Positions 55,429 to 64,000 of a DNA stretch of 64,000 bases are shown in pieces (positions within the stretch are counted from its first letter, which is position 1; each line of letters begins with the position of its first letter). This DNA comes from Petrolisthes cinctipes. Lineage: Eukaryota; Arthropoda; Malacostraca; Decapoda; Porcellanidae. The stretch is taken from positions 825,001 through 889,000 of the forward strand of contig JAWQEG010000621.1 in the NCBI GenBank assembly GCA_033782935.1, written 5' to 3'. Made by a program: the position numbers and the translations under genes. The notes beneath the pieces are model-generated. The model searched no databases. It was not told where the DNA came from and saw nothing but the letters and a program-made list of their open reading frames with translations.

Positions 55429-57720
55429 TTACAACTTGTGGATGAGGCCAGCCTCCTCCACATAGGAGAGGATGTTCCCTCCCACACTACAAGCCTTCTC
55501 CCTGAACACCTGGGAGAGACTGTAAGAACTGTCACCCAACAGGTACTCGGAGAGGTGCCTATGACGAAGGTCTCCAAGGCTAGGACACTCGACTGTCAGA
55601 GGGACCAGACAATCATCACAGTAGGGAAGGGATGCCCTCTCCATTAAAAACCCATGAGTGCATAGACAGGCAAGAGCCGTCTCCCACCGGCAGGACAGAC
55701 CGCTGCAGCACCACAAACCCAGGAGCTGGTGGATGCCGTGGAGCTTATTAGCCCCGACGGCGTCCCATCTGTCCTGCCAGAAGGACACGAGCCAGGACCC
55801 AACAAAATGTAACTCTGCGGCCACAACGACCCAGGGGAATTAGCCACTCGAGAATGGCCAACACTAGGGGATGGGAAGAGGTAAAATTGCCGAAGGCCTG
55901 CACGGCACTATAGGAATCACTTAAAACAGTAAAAGAAGGCTGCAGGAGAGTAAAAATCACTTGGAGGCCGTATAAAACGGCCGAGAGCTCAACAGTAAAA
56001 ATGGACATGACAGAAGGGAGCCTGCCGCCACAACAAAAGTCAGGAAAGATAGCCCCAAAACCAACCCCAGCATCAGACATTGACCCATCATTGTACACAG
56101 GGAGGGACTTCCTGTGAGAGGAGGTATGTTCTAAAAAGAGGGAACGAGCCACTGGAGGAGGGAGAGATTTCTTCTTGTCTGAAAAGCAAGTGCAGGTGTA
56201 AACTTCTGGAAGAAGCCCTGGAGTCACCCTGGGGACCCCTCACAGGAGAAATCTGGAATTCATCAATGCTCATCTCCTCCATAGCCTTCCTGACCAAGAA
56301 GCCAGAGGACCATGGTGTGCAAGTATGTGAAAGGTAGTACTGAGCCATAATATCAGAAGACACCACCAAGCAGGGAAGGGAATCAGGAATTCGATGTAAG
56401 TGATGCCAACAACGAACCATCAAGCACTGCCGACGGAGATCAAGAGGTGGCTCATCAGTGTCCTCCAGGAGACTAGGGATTAGGGACGACCAGAAGGCTC
56501 TGGTCGCCAGACATACCCCAGCATGATGAACAGGGTCTAAGACTCTGAGACGGGCATCCGTTGCAGAGTCGAGTTTTGACCTAGTAAGAGCATGGTATAG
56601 GCGGAGGAGGGTGGCCCGATTCGCCCCCCAGGACGCCTGGCCCAGGACCCTCAACAGATTAAGAGCCTGGAGGCAAGAGACTTTAAGTGAACGTAAGTGG
56701 CGAACCCAAGTCAAAAGCTTGTCAAAAAGGAGACCCAAAAAGCGAGTCTCCTCGACACAACATATCCGATAACCATACATGAATAAGTCCAGATCCGGGT
56801 GGACACCTCGGATGCGGCAGAAGTGCATAGCAACTGTCTTGGCAGGAGACAATCGAAACCCATGAAAACCAGCCCAACATGACACTCTGTCGAGGGCAAG
56901 CTGTATGCGCTGCTCCGCCACTGACATACTGGAAGCAGCAAACCAGACCACCAGGTCGTCAACGTACATCGAGTTGGCTATATCGTCCGGAAGGGATGAA
57001 GCAATGGCATTAATTGCTACTGCAAACCATGTGACACTGAGGACGCTTCCCAGGGAGACACCCTCTTCCTGTGCAATGGATGGTGAGAGGGCAGTACCAA
57101 ACCTCACAGAAAAACTGTGACCACTGAGAAACTCCTTAAGAAGCGAGGCGACCCCTCAGGCCATATACATGTAGTTGCTGCAGGATGCCATTTTGCCATG
57201 TAGTGTCAGGCTTTCTCTAAATAAAAAAATACACAAACCAGGTGTTGATATTTTGCAAAAGCCTCATGCAGCAGCTTCCATCTACAAGAGCGTCTGTAGT
57301 GGAACGGTGTTTACGAAAGCCAGACTGGGATGGAGATAGAAAACCTCCCCGTTCAAGGAAGTATACCAGTCTGACATTCACCATCTTCTCAAATAGTTTA
57401 CAGAGACAGGAGGTCAAGGCGATAGGTCGGTAATTGAGGGCAATACTAGAGTCCTTGCCCGGCTTGGGGAAAGATAGGATAGTAGCAACCCTCCACCCAG
57501 AAGGGAAGACACCCTCCAGCCAGTTTCTATTATATAAAACTGAAACAAATGAGAGCGCCTCCTCACCCTCCGCCATAGTGGAGGCAAAAGCCTCCGCTAT
57601 GGCGTTGGCCAGTGTTAAACCATCCCTGACCTTAATTCCATCAACCTTAAAAACAAGTGGTGGACTAGGAGAAAACTTCCACGCCATCTTACACACTCTC
57701 GAGAATACTTGGGTGAGTGA
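55429..57720 (-). pseudogene. LINE-A ORF2 RT and RNase H (A6)
   Basis: Frames 57696-57217, 57107-56088 and 56227-55429. RT: NYRPIALTSCLCKLFEKMV, QSGFRKHRSTTDAL, SLGSVLSVTWF (PQGS changed), MYVDDLVVWF. RNase H: YNDGSMSDAG (Thr to Asn), TVELSA, LSDSYSA; sequence is lost between WVLA and the Cys/His tail. Several short deletions are present. Confidence 0.8.
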
Positions 57721-57749
57721 GGTCTAGGTGTTAATTGAAGACACATAGG

Positions 57750-58705
57750 CCTTTTAAGAACAGAACAATTACCACACCGGAAATGGTTTGTGCAGTTCCT
57801 CCTCCCATGACCAAACTCATAAGAGCAAAATCACTGAAGAGGACGCTCAACAAAAGGCTTCACCTTAAAAGAGGTGGGCTTGATGTTAATGCGATCTGGG
57901 ATATGCGAGCCATAGAAAGTGAGGATGATCATATTTTTAATGCCTTTCATCTTTGTTACTCGTTGAACACTATCTGGACACTTAGCAAGAATGTCCTCTT
58001 CTGAGAATTCATACAGGTCGTCATTGTATATACGCCCCTTGCTATAATTAATTAAATGTTCGATGTGGTTTGATGGATTCAAAATGCCATCAGAAGGACA
58101 GGGGAGATTGAGGAGCATCATGGCCTGTGTTAGATCTTTGGCTCTGATTAAAACACCCTTTCAATTCTTTTTTATGTGGCCTACCAGTAATAATCTTATT
58201 TCTTTTTCCAGGTTCTTATAAGCATGGATGAGATTAACATTCCCCTGCATGTAGTAAGCCACAAACCAAAAGGGTGTAAGAACGCGATGCTCCTTAGGGG
58301 CATGCTCTACAGAGTCATCGAAGATGTTAGGGCAGTAGTCATTATCACTGTCAACTACATTTGAGGACCGCATCATCTGAACCTTGCGGTGGGTATCCCC
58401 CACGTTTAAAGAATGTTTTGCCTCAAAAGCTGCTTTGGCATATTGAACGTAATATAGCACCGATTAGATCTACAGTCACTGGCATATGTGATTCGGATAC
58501 GAAGAACCACTCCAAAACACTTAAAAATGGAGTGGATAGCACCATAGGAAAGGGATGCAAGTACAGGGTTCGTCAACACAACACCCGACCTGCTGGGTCT
58601 TCTCCTATTTGCAGCCATCTGCATAACACTACGACCAGAGAGTGATGTCTCGATGGCCTGGTCTTCCACTGCTCGAGGAAGAGTAAGGGGCTTATCGTTA
58701 CCCAT
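57750..58705 (-). pseudogene. LINE-A ORF1, N-terminal half (A6)
   Basis: Starts MGNDKPLTLPRAVEDQAIE at 58705. The RRM-like region follows with frameshifts, then 58460-58161 and 58121-57831. Ends within knuckle 1-2 sequence at the deletion junction. More diverged from A3 and A4 than those are from each other, so this is an older copy. Confidence 0.8.
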
Positions 58706-59092
58706 AAAACATTATTATTTATCGTAAAGGCTCCTGCAGCCAAGAGCTACTACCGGGCAGATGATGGGACCGAGCGCTGGTTGCCATGGGCAGGGTACCT
58801 CGTCCCCCACGGGGTCACTCGTTTTAAAAAGCAGCCACAATGGTGCGAAAGTTTGCCCACGACGGTGCTGAGACCCCATTCCCAACATCTTCTGGCCCAG
58901 AAACCCAACAATCCAACACAGGACGAGCCCTAGAGGGTGGTCCGTCTTGCAGGCAGCACTGTTGGCTCGTACTGGCAGCCTATTGCGTGGGAACCACTGG
59001 CGACCTTTCTAGCATGGAAGTCCTCTCTCCCCGAAATCGGGGCAGAGCAGGGGCCGAAGCCCCGTCTATTCTAGCTCGCCATGACTCAGTTT

Positions 59093-59241
59093 CACGCAAG
59101 ACCCCCCACAACGTCAAGGTGATATTTGGATATCGTTAAGCCTCCTTCTTTTCCTCAAGCGGTGGTCGACCAGGCATTCGAGATGGCACTCACTTGTCAT
59201 GGTGGATTGCAGAAAACTGCAATTTCAGCTAACAAAAGATA
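59093..59241 (+). repeat. Direct repeat R1: duplicated LINE-A head-to-head junction
   Basis: The sequence CACGCAAGACCCCCCACAACGTCAAGG to AAAGATAACCCATCAG recurs at 59603-59761 with few changes. It joins the antisense 5' end of a LINE-A to sense ORF1 sequence (CCTCAAGCGGTGGTCGACCAG). About 360 bp of unrelated sequence separates the copies. Confidence 0.85.
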
Positions 59242-59602
59242 ACCCATCAGAGGAATAGACTAAAACAGATGTCAATAAAGTGAGTGAATAACAATTATAG
59301 CTGTGGTGTCTTCGTTGACCTAGCTGACTGTTTTTGTTATGCATTTATGATTAGGATAGCTCAGAATGTTGTAATTATTATTATATGTAACATCAGGAAT
59401 AAATATATATAACTTAAATCTATGATTACTAATTACACTGGAGTGATTTTTTATCTGTCCACCCTTATGGAATAACACCTAAGAAGGGAGCATGTGTAGC
59501 TGCAACCATATGCGAAAGACGGGCATATTCCCGAAATATATGTCAACATTAAAACCTTAAAAATAAATCCTTTTTCTCATAAAGCTAGAAAACGATTCAG
59601 AG

Positions 59603-59761
59603 ACACGCAAGACCCCCCACCACGTCAAGGTGATATTTGGATATCGTTAAGCCTCCTTCTTTTCCTCAAGCGGTGGTCGACCAGGCATTCGAGATGGCAC
59701 TCACTTGTCATGGTGGATTGCAGAAAGCTGCAATTTCAGCTAACAAAAGATAACCCATCAG
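59603..59761 (+). repeat. Direct repeat R2: duplicated LINE-A head-to-head junction
   Basis: Second copy of the 59093-59241 unit. Unlike R1, it continues into further LINE-A ORF1 sequence on the plus strand. Confidence 0.85.
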
Positions 59762-60540
59762 GTCAGGGGTTTTGTCGACAAATGCTGCTGCCACAGCAGC
59801 ATTTGAGGTTATAGATTCTCTGTCTGTAGGAGATTCTTACTGTACGCTTCAGATGATGCCATCAACGAATGTAGTTGACAGGAACAACGACTACTGCCCT
59901 GACATCATTGAAGACTCGTTAAAGCATGTCCCAAAGGAGCGCCTCGTTCCTACACCCTTTTGGTTTGTGATTTATTACAAGGAGGAGCGTGGTAACCTCA
60001 TCCATGCTTAAAAAAAATTGGATGACTACCAATGGGCCACATAAAAAAGTATAGTAAGGGTGTTTTAATCAGTGCCAAAGATCTTATACAGGTCATGATG
60101 CCCCTCAATCTCCACTGTCCCTCTGATGGCGTGTTTGAATCCATCAAACCTCATCGAACATTTAATTATAGCAAGAGGCTTATACACTATGAGAACCTGT
60201 ATGAATTCTCAGAAGAGGACATTCTTGCTCTGTGCCTAGATAATGTCCAACGAGCAACAAAGATAAAAGGCAGTAAAAATATGATCATCCTCACTTTCTA
60301 TGGCTCGCATATCCCAGATCGCATTAATATCAACCCCACCTCTTTTCTTGGGCGTCCTTTACAGAGTTTTTGCTGTTATGAGTTTGGTCATGGGAGAAGG
60401 AACTACACAAATCGTTTCCGGTGTGGTAATTGTTCTGCTCTCGACTCACATCCTACTTCTGAGTGCCAGTCTGACTTAAAGCTTTTACTGCAGGGATACC
60501 CACCCCCTACGTTCTCGCCAATGTATGGCATACACTCTAC
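59607..60540 (+). pseudogene. LINE-A-related ORF1 fragment (A7)
   Basis: Frames 59772-60011 and 60032-60577 encode ORF1 from AVVDQAFEMAL through STNAAATAAFEV, PTPFWFVIYYKEERGN and MGHIKKYSKGVLIS to knuckles 1 and 2 (FCCYEFGHGRRNYTN, with Cys replaced by Tyr; CGNCSALDSHPTSEC). A large part of the RRM-like region is deleted near 59765. It is the most diverged LINE-A copy and possibly a sister subfamily. Confidence 0.8.
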
Positions 60541-60575
60541 AAGTTATCCACCAGGACCACCCCCTCACTTGGCTT

Positions 60576-60680
60576 GACTAACGTGGCAACAGCGCTTCGC
60601 TTGTGTGAGCTCCTGTGCATATACAAGACAATATTTCGAATCGGCAAAGCTTCATCTTCCGTATTCGGGTCGGAGAAACC
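60576..60680 (+). repeat. Dispersed repeat, copy 2
   Basis: Matches 16037-16140 inverted (CTAACGTGGCAACAGCGCTTC). It starts immediately after the A7 ORF1 fragment. Confidence 0.7.
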
Positions 60681-61714
60681 TGTAAACTTTACAGGTGTCA
60701 TATGTAAATAAAATGTAAGATTTTTTATAGTCTATAATTAAAACATTAAGAAAAACCAATACCAGTCACATATTTGTTATATGCTGTTGAAAAGCATTTA
60801 TTTTAGAAAAATACAAGTCTTATGTAATATGAAAACAGGTGAAAATTATGTATTAAATTATACCGTTCAATAGAATTAATTGAATTGGTAAGAAAGGTTC
60901 ATGTACGGTACATGTTATTGAGACTTACAACATGATAATATTTACAATAGTTTATTCTGAGATATAATTTTGCCTTTAGATTCGGGAATATGGTCAACCT
61001 TTTACACATCTCCAGTATATATCAGTAAGTATATAATTCCAGTTATTTAAATGTTACCAGCTCACACATCGCATTAATGTGCTAGTAATATTTTCATTAT
61101 AAAGTCAATAAATCATAAAGAAAGTTTATCAACCTTAAGAATATCCACTTCATGCAAAGGACTATGGATTAAAGACTCATACTTCATGGATTAAATTAGG
61201 TCTGACTATGCAATGAAGAATTTCTGCTTTGTTTGCAGGTAACTGGAAGCCACTTTCCTGCAATTAGTAAGTCACCATTATATCCTATTAATCTTAAACA
61301 CTCCAAAAGTAATGATACACACAAAAAGTATTTGTAACTTTCTATTTCACAGTGCATCAGTTTAAATTGACACTTACAGCTCCATTCTCCTAAGCTGCTG
61401 GATCTCCTCCTCTTGTTTATGTTTACCGATAAGTGACAACAACAACAACCATTATGTCGCCTGTGTCGGCCGCGCCAAGTGTAAATAAACTCAAATCTCA
61501 CTATTTACGGGTTGTTTCTCAACTAAGCGACCCTGCTATCAGCCTTAATATTGCTTTTCAGTTTTCGTAGCGCTACGAACAAATATGGCGAATAATGGCG
61601 AACGGAAACTCCCTTACGAAGCTTTGAAGATACGATCTTAGCGGTTATGAACAACTTACGATAACTTTTGGCGCTACTAGAATCATAACTGCGGTTACAA
61701 AGCTTTGAAGATCC
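60681..61714. other. No recognisable gene
   Basis: AT-rich sequence with a CAACAACAACAACC tract near 61436. A minus frame at 61501-61196 (101 codons) has no domain. AAGCTTTGAAGAT is repeated at 61618 and 61701. Confidence 0.45.
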
Positions 61715-62209
61715 CACTCCAGTGTTATTGGTTCTAAGAACTCGCAAGTTCGATATCTCTCAATGGGAACTTGTACTAGATCAAGCACTCCATTCTATTA
61801 GATCACTTCTTTGCACTTCCTCTAACCATACCCCTCATGAACGTTTGTTCTCTTTTCCTAGGAAATCTTCTAATGGATATTCTCTCCCTACATGGTTGAC
61901 TTCCCCTGGGCCGATCCTTCTACGCAAATTTGTCCGTACCCATAAATCTGACCCGTTAGTGGAACCTGTTGATCTCGTAAGTGCCACTCCTCACTATGCT
62001 ACAATTCGGTATCCGGATGGTAGGGAATCGACAGTCTCCACTAATGACCATGCACCCGCCCCTAAGGAACTAAGTACTCACAACTACTCTTCCTTACCAA
62101 CTGTCACACCGCCTGATGTCCTATCCACTTCTGATGACTTACCAGTGGCTCATGGAATAGAAGACTCCAAGCACACAACAAAAATGAAAGACAACCTCTC
62201 CTACCACAC
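61715..62209 (+). pseudogene. Ty3/gypsy integrase C-terminal fragment
   Basis: The frame from 61722 reads LDQALHSIRSLLCTSSNHTP, HERLFSFPRKSSNG, LPTWLTSPGPILLRKFVR and YATIRYPDGRESTVS, the C-terminal region of gypsy-type integrases, followed by a Ser/Thr-rich tail. No upstream catalytic core is present and LINE-A A8 is inserted at 62210. The frame itself is undamaged until the LINE. Confidence 0.75.
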
Positions 62210-64000
62210 CCCCCCAACGGGAACCGCCTTGACGTGGTGGGGGTGCTTGCGTGTCTCTGAGACCTGGCGAGCTAGACTAGAGGGGGCTCCGGCCCCTGCT
62301 CTGCCCCGATTTCGGGGAGAGAGGGCTTCCCATGCTAGTAAGGTCGCCAGTGAAAGACCAGACTAAATGGTTCCCATGCATTAGGCTGCCAGTACGGGCC
62401 AACAGTGCTGCCCTCCGGAGGGACTGCCCTCTAGGGGCCGTCCTATGTTGGATGGTTGGGTGTCTGGGCCGGGAGATGTTGGGGAAGGGGGTCTCAGCAC
62501 CGTCGTGGGCAAACTTTCGAGCCATTGGGGCTGCTTTTTTAAACGAGTGGCCCACGGCGACCAGCGCTCGGTCCCCTCATCTGCCCGGTAGGTAGTAGCT
62601 CTTGGCTCCTGGGGCCAACAACACTAAACCAATGATATATGGATAAAGAAAAGCCCCAATCTCTTCCTCGAGCGCTGGTCAACCAGGCCCTCGAGACGTC
62701 ACTCTCTGGTCATGGTAATATGCAGAAAGCTGCAAATAAGAGTAGACCTAGCAGGTCGGGTGTTGTGTCGAAGAACCCTGTTAGCGATCTGGACACGTTA
62801 ATGTTAACGAATGTACTTGCATACTTTTCCTATGGCGCTATCCACTCCATTTTTAAGCGCTTTGGAATAGTCCTTCGAATCCGAATCACATATGACAGTG
62901 ATTGTAGGTCTAATCGGTGCTATATTACTTTCAATACAAATGCTGCTGCCAAAGCAGCATTTGAGGCAAAAGATTCTCTGACGGTGGGGGATACTCATTG
63001 TAAAGCTCAGATGATGCGGTCCACCAATGTAGTTGACAGTGACAATGATTACTGCCCTAATATATTTGATGACTCTGTAGAGCATGTCCCAAAGGAACGT
63101 CGGGTTCCTACACCCTTTTGGTTTGTGGCTTACTACAGGGAGGGACGTGGTAACATTATCCATGCTTCCCGGTATCTTGAGAAAGAAATTGGATTATTAC
63201 CAATGGGCCACATAAAGAAATATGGTAAGGGAGTTTTAATCAGAGCCAAAGATCTTACACAGGCCATGATGCTCCTCAATCTCCCCTGTCCTTCTGATAG
63301 CATGTTTGAATCTATTAAACCACATCGAACATTTAATTATAGCAAGGGGCGTATATATAATGAGGACCTGTATGAATTCTCTGAAGAGGACATTCTCGCT
63401 ATGTGCCCAGACAGTGTCCAACGAGTAACGAACATGAAAGGCAGTAAAAATATGATCATCCTCACTTTCTATGGCTCGCATATCCCAGATCGCATTAACA
63501 TTAACCCCACCTCATTTGAGGTGAAGACTTTTCTTGAGCGTCCCCTACAGTGTTTCTTTTGTTATGAGTTTGGTCATGGGAAAAGGAACTGCAACAACCG
63601 TTCCCGGTGTGGTAATTGTTCTGCTCTTGACTCACATCTTACTTCTGAGTGTCGGTCAGAAAGTTACTGCTTTTACTGCAGAGATTCTCACCCCTTGCGT
63701 TCTCGCCAATGTAAGATGTACCTACTTGAGCAGGATATCCTCCACTTGGCTAATACTCAATTCATTAGCATAGGTAGTGCCAGACGGCAACTCAACTTCA
63801 GGCGACAGAAGGATGGTGGTGTGAAGACATACGCCTCCTCCCTTCGCCCTAAATTGGTTGCAGCACCCTCTCAACCCTCTCAAGAGGCAGCTGCTTCTTG
63901 CTCTAGTGAGAACGTTTCTAAGGTTACTCTACATAATAGTTTCTCTGTCTTGGAAACTTTATCAGACACTCATTCTGGTGACCCTTCAACTGATGACAAT
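62210..64000 (+). mobile_element. LINE-A copy A8, 5' intact, runs off the window
   Basis: Begins with the seven-C 5' terminus inside the gypsy integrase fragment, has a 5' UTR with one deletion near 62550 (GTGGGGGAAGAGGTACCCC missing), and an uninterrupted ORF1 to the right edge. It is the candidate for the youngest copy; the rest lies outside the window. Confidence 0.85.
62639..64000 (+). CDS. LINE-A ORF1, open to the window edge (A8)
   Basis: ATG at 62639; 454 codons without a stop to 64000. RRM-like region around residues 45-115, then knuckles CFFCYEFGHGKRNC, CGNCSALDSHLTSEC and CFYCRDSHPLRSRQC with all Cys and His present, then the Ser-rich region. The protein is expected to bind element RNA. 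It starts MDKEKPQSLPRALVNQ. Unlike A3 it keeps the His of knuckle 2 and the NKSRPSRSGVVSK segment that A3 lacks. Truncated only by the window. Confidence 0.85.
   Translation, partial: MDKEKPQSLPRALVNQALETSLSGHGNMQKAANKSRPSRSGVVSKNPVSDLDTLMLTNVLAYFSYGAIHSIFKRFGIVLRIRITYDSDCRSNRCYITFNTNAAAKAAFEAKDSLTVGDTHCKAQMMRSTNVVDSDNDYCPNIFDDSVEHVPKERRVPTPFWFVAYYREGRGNIIHASRYLEKEIGLLPMGHIKKYGKGVLIRAKDLTQAMMLLNLPCPSDSMFESIKPHRTFNYSKGRIYNEDLYEFSEEDILAMCPDSVQRVTNMKGSKNMIILTFYGSHIPDRININPTSFEVKTFLERPLQCFFCYEFGHGKRNCNNRSRCGNCSALDSHLTSECRSESYCFYCRDSHPLRSRQCKMYLLEQDILHLANTQFISIGSARRQLNFRRQKDGGVKTYASSLRPKLVAAPSQPSQEAAASCSSENVSKVTLHNSFSVLETLSDTHSGDPSTDDN

Larger units (their letters stand above)
55119..59110 (-). 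mobile_element. LINE-A copy A6, internally deleted
   Basis: From the ATCA tail (55126-55140) through RNase H (55429 onward), RT (to 57696), then directly into ORF1 (57750-58705) and the 5' UTR to about 59110. The EN domain and the second half of ORF1 are missing at the junction near 57752 (GACACATAGGCCTT|TTAAGAACAGAAC). It is the second copy, after A3, to have lost the middle of the element, but with a different junction. Confidence 0.85.

Noticed and set aside
61196..61501. Possible upstream IR exon on the minus strand
   Set aside because: The frame has no S1 motif, no convincing splice sites and the wrong composition.
1..64000. CRISPR arrays, bacterial operons, defence or toxin systems
   Set aside because: No evenly spaced repeat-spacer array or prokaryotic gene layout; the direct repeats found are minisatellite or transposon related.

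Overview
The window is eukaryotic, most likely from an arthropod and probably a decapod crustacean. I base this on a split ionotropic-receptor (IR) gene with very long introns, on several RNase H-bearing non-LTR retrotransposon families in many decayed copies, on Tc1/mariner-like, piggyBac-like and other terminal-inverted-repeat (TIR) elements, and on abundant (CA)n, (GA)n and (ATT)n tracts. No bacterial-style operon, CRISPR array or rRNA gene was seen. The species assignment is inference.

Host content is sparse. The one convincing host gene is a divergent ionotropic glutamate receptor-like channel on the minus strand. It has seven phase-compatible exons from 54689 down to a stop at 21622 (about 397 codons: the end of S1, M1, pore, M3, S2, M4 and a short tail). 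The 5' exons lie beyond the window or were not recognised. Its introns (63 bp to about 10.8 kb) hold most of the mobile DNA. One 87-nt S2 exon sits in a near-perfect inverted repeat with an antisense twin, and two diverged exon-like copies lie nearby. Intron 1 of the recognised part holds a decayed PSKH1-like kinase fragment. A degenerate initiator-Met tRNA copy (20646-20717) and a solo LTR (20935-21410) lie just downstream of the gene.

The rest is layered transposon sequence. LINE-A (ORF1 with an RRM-like region and three zinc knuckles; ORF2 with EN, RT, RNase H and a terminal Cys/His motif) is present as A1 (1-4559, -), A2 (6720-10264, -), A3 (10265-14048, +, with an intact 1020-codon ORF1/ORF2 fusion), A-frag (14818-15107, -), A4 (23451-29855, -, near full length), A5 (40661-44805, +), A6 (55119-59110, -), A7 (59607-60540, +) and A8 (62210 to the right edge, +, ORF1 open). 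LINE-B is present as B1 (16141-18810) and B2 (39568-40660 plus 44806-46424, split by A5). A third LINE fragment lies at 6214-6650. Ty3/gypsy-like pieces lie at 52068-53130, 53140-54003 and 61715-62205.

DNA elements are nested inside these: a 1471-bp TIR element in A1, a 211-bp MITE and two TTAA-flanked piggyBac-like elements in A2, a second 211-bp MITE in B2, a 1324-bp foldback element and a 2.9-kb TIR element in IR introns, and a 153-bp MITE at 22953. The nesting gives a relative insertion order: LINE first, then DNA elements; and B2 before A5.
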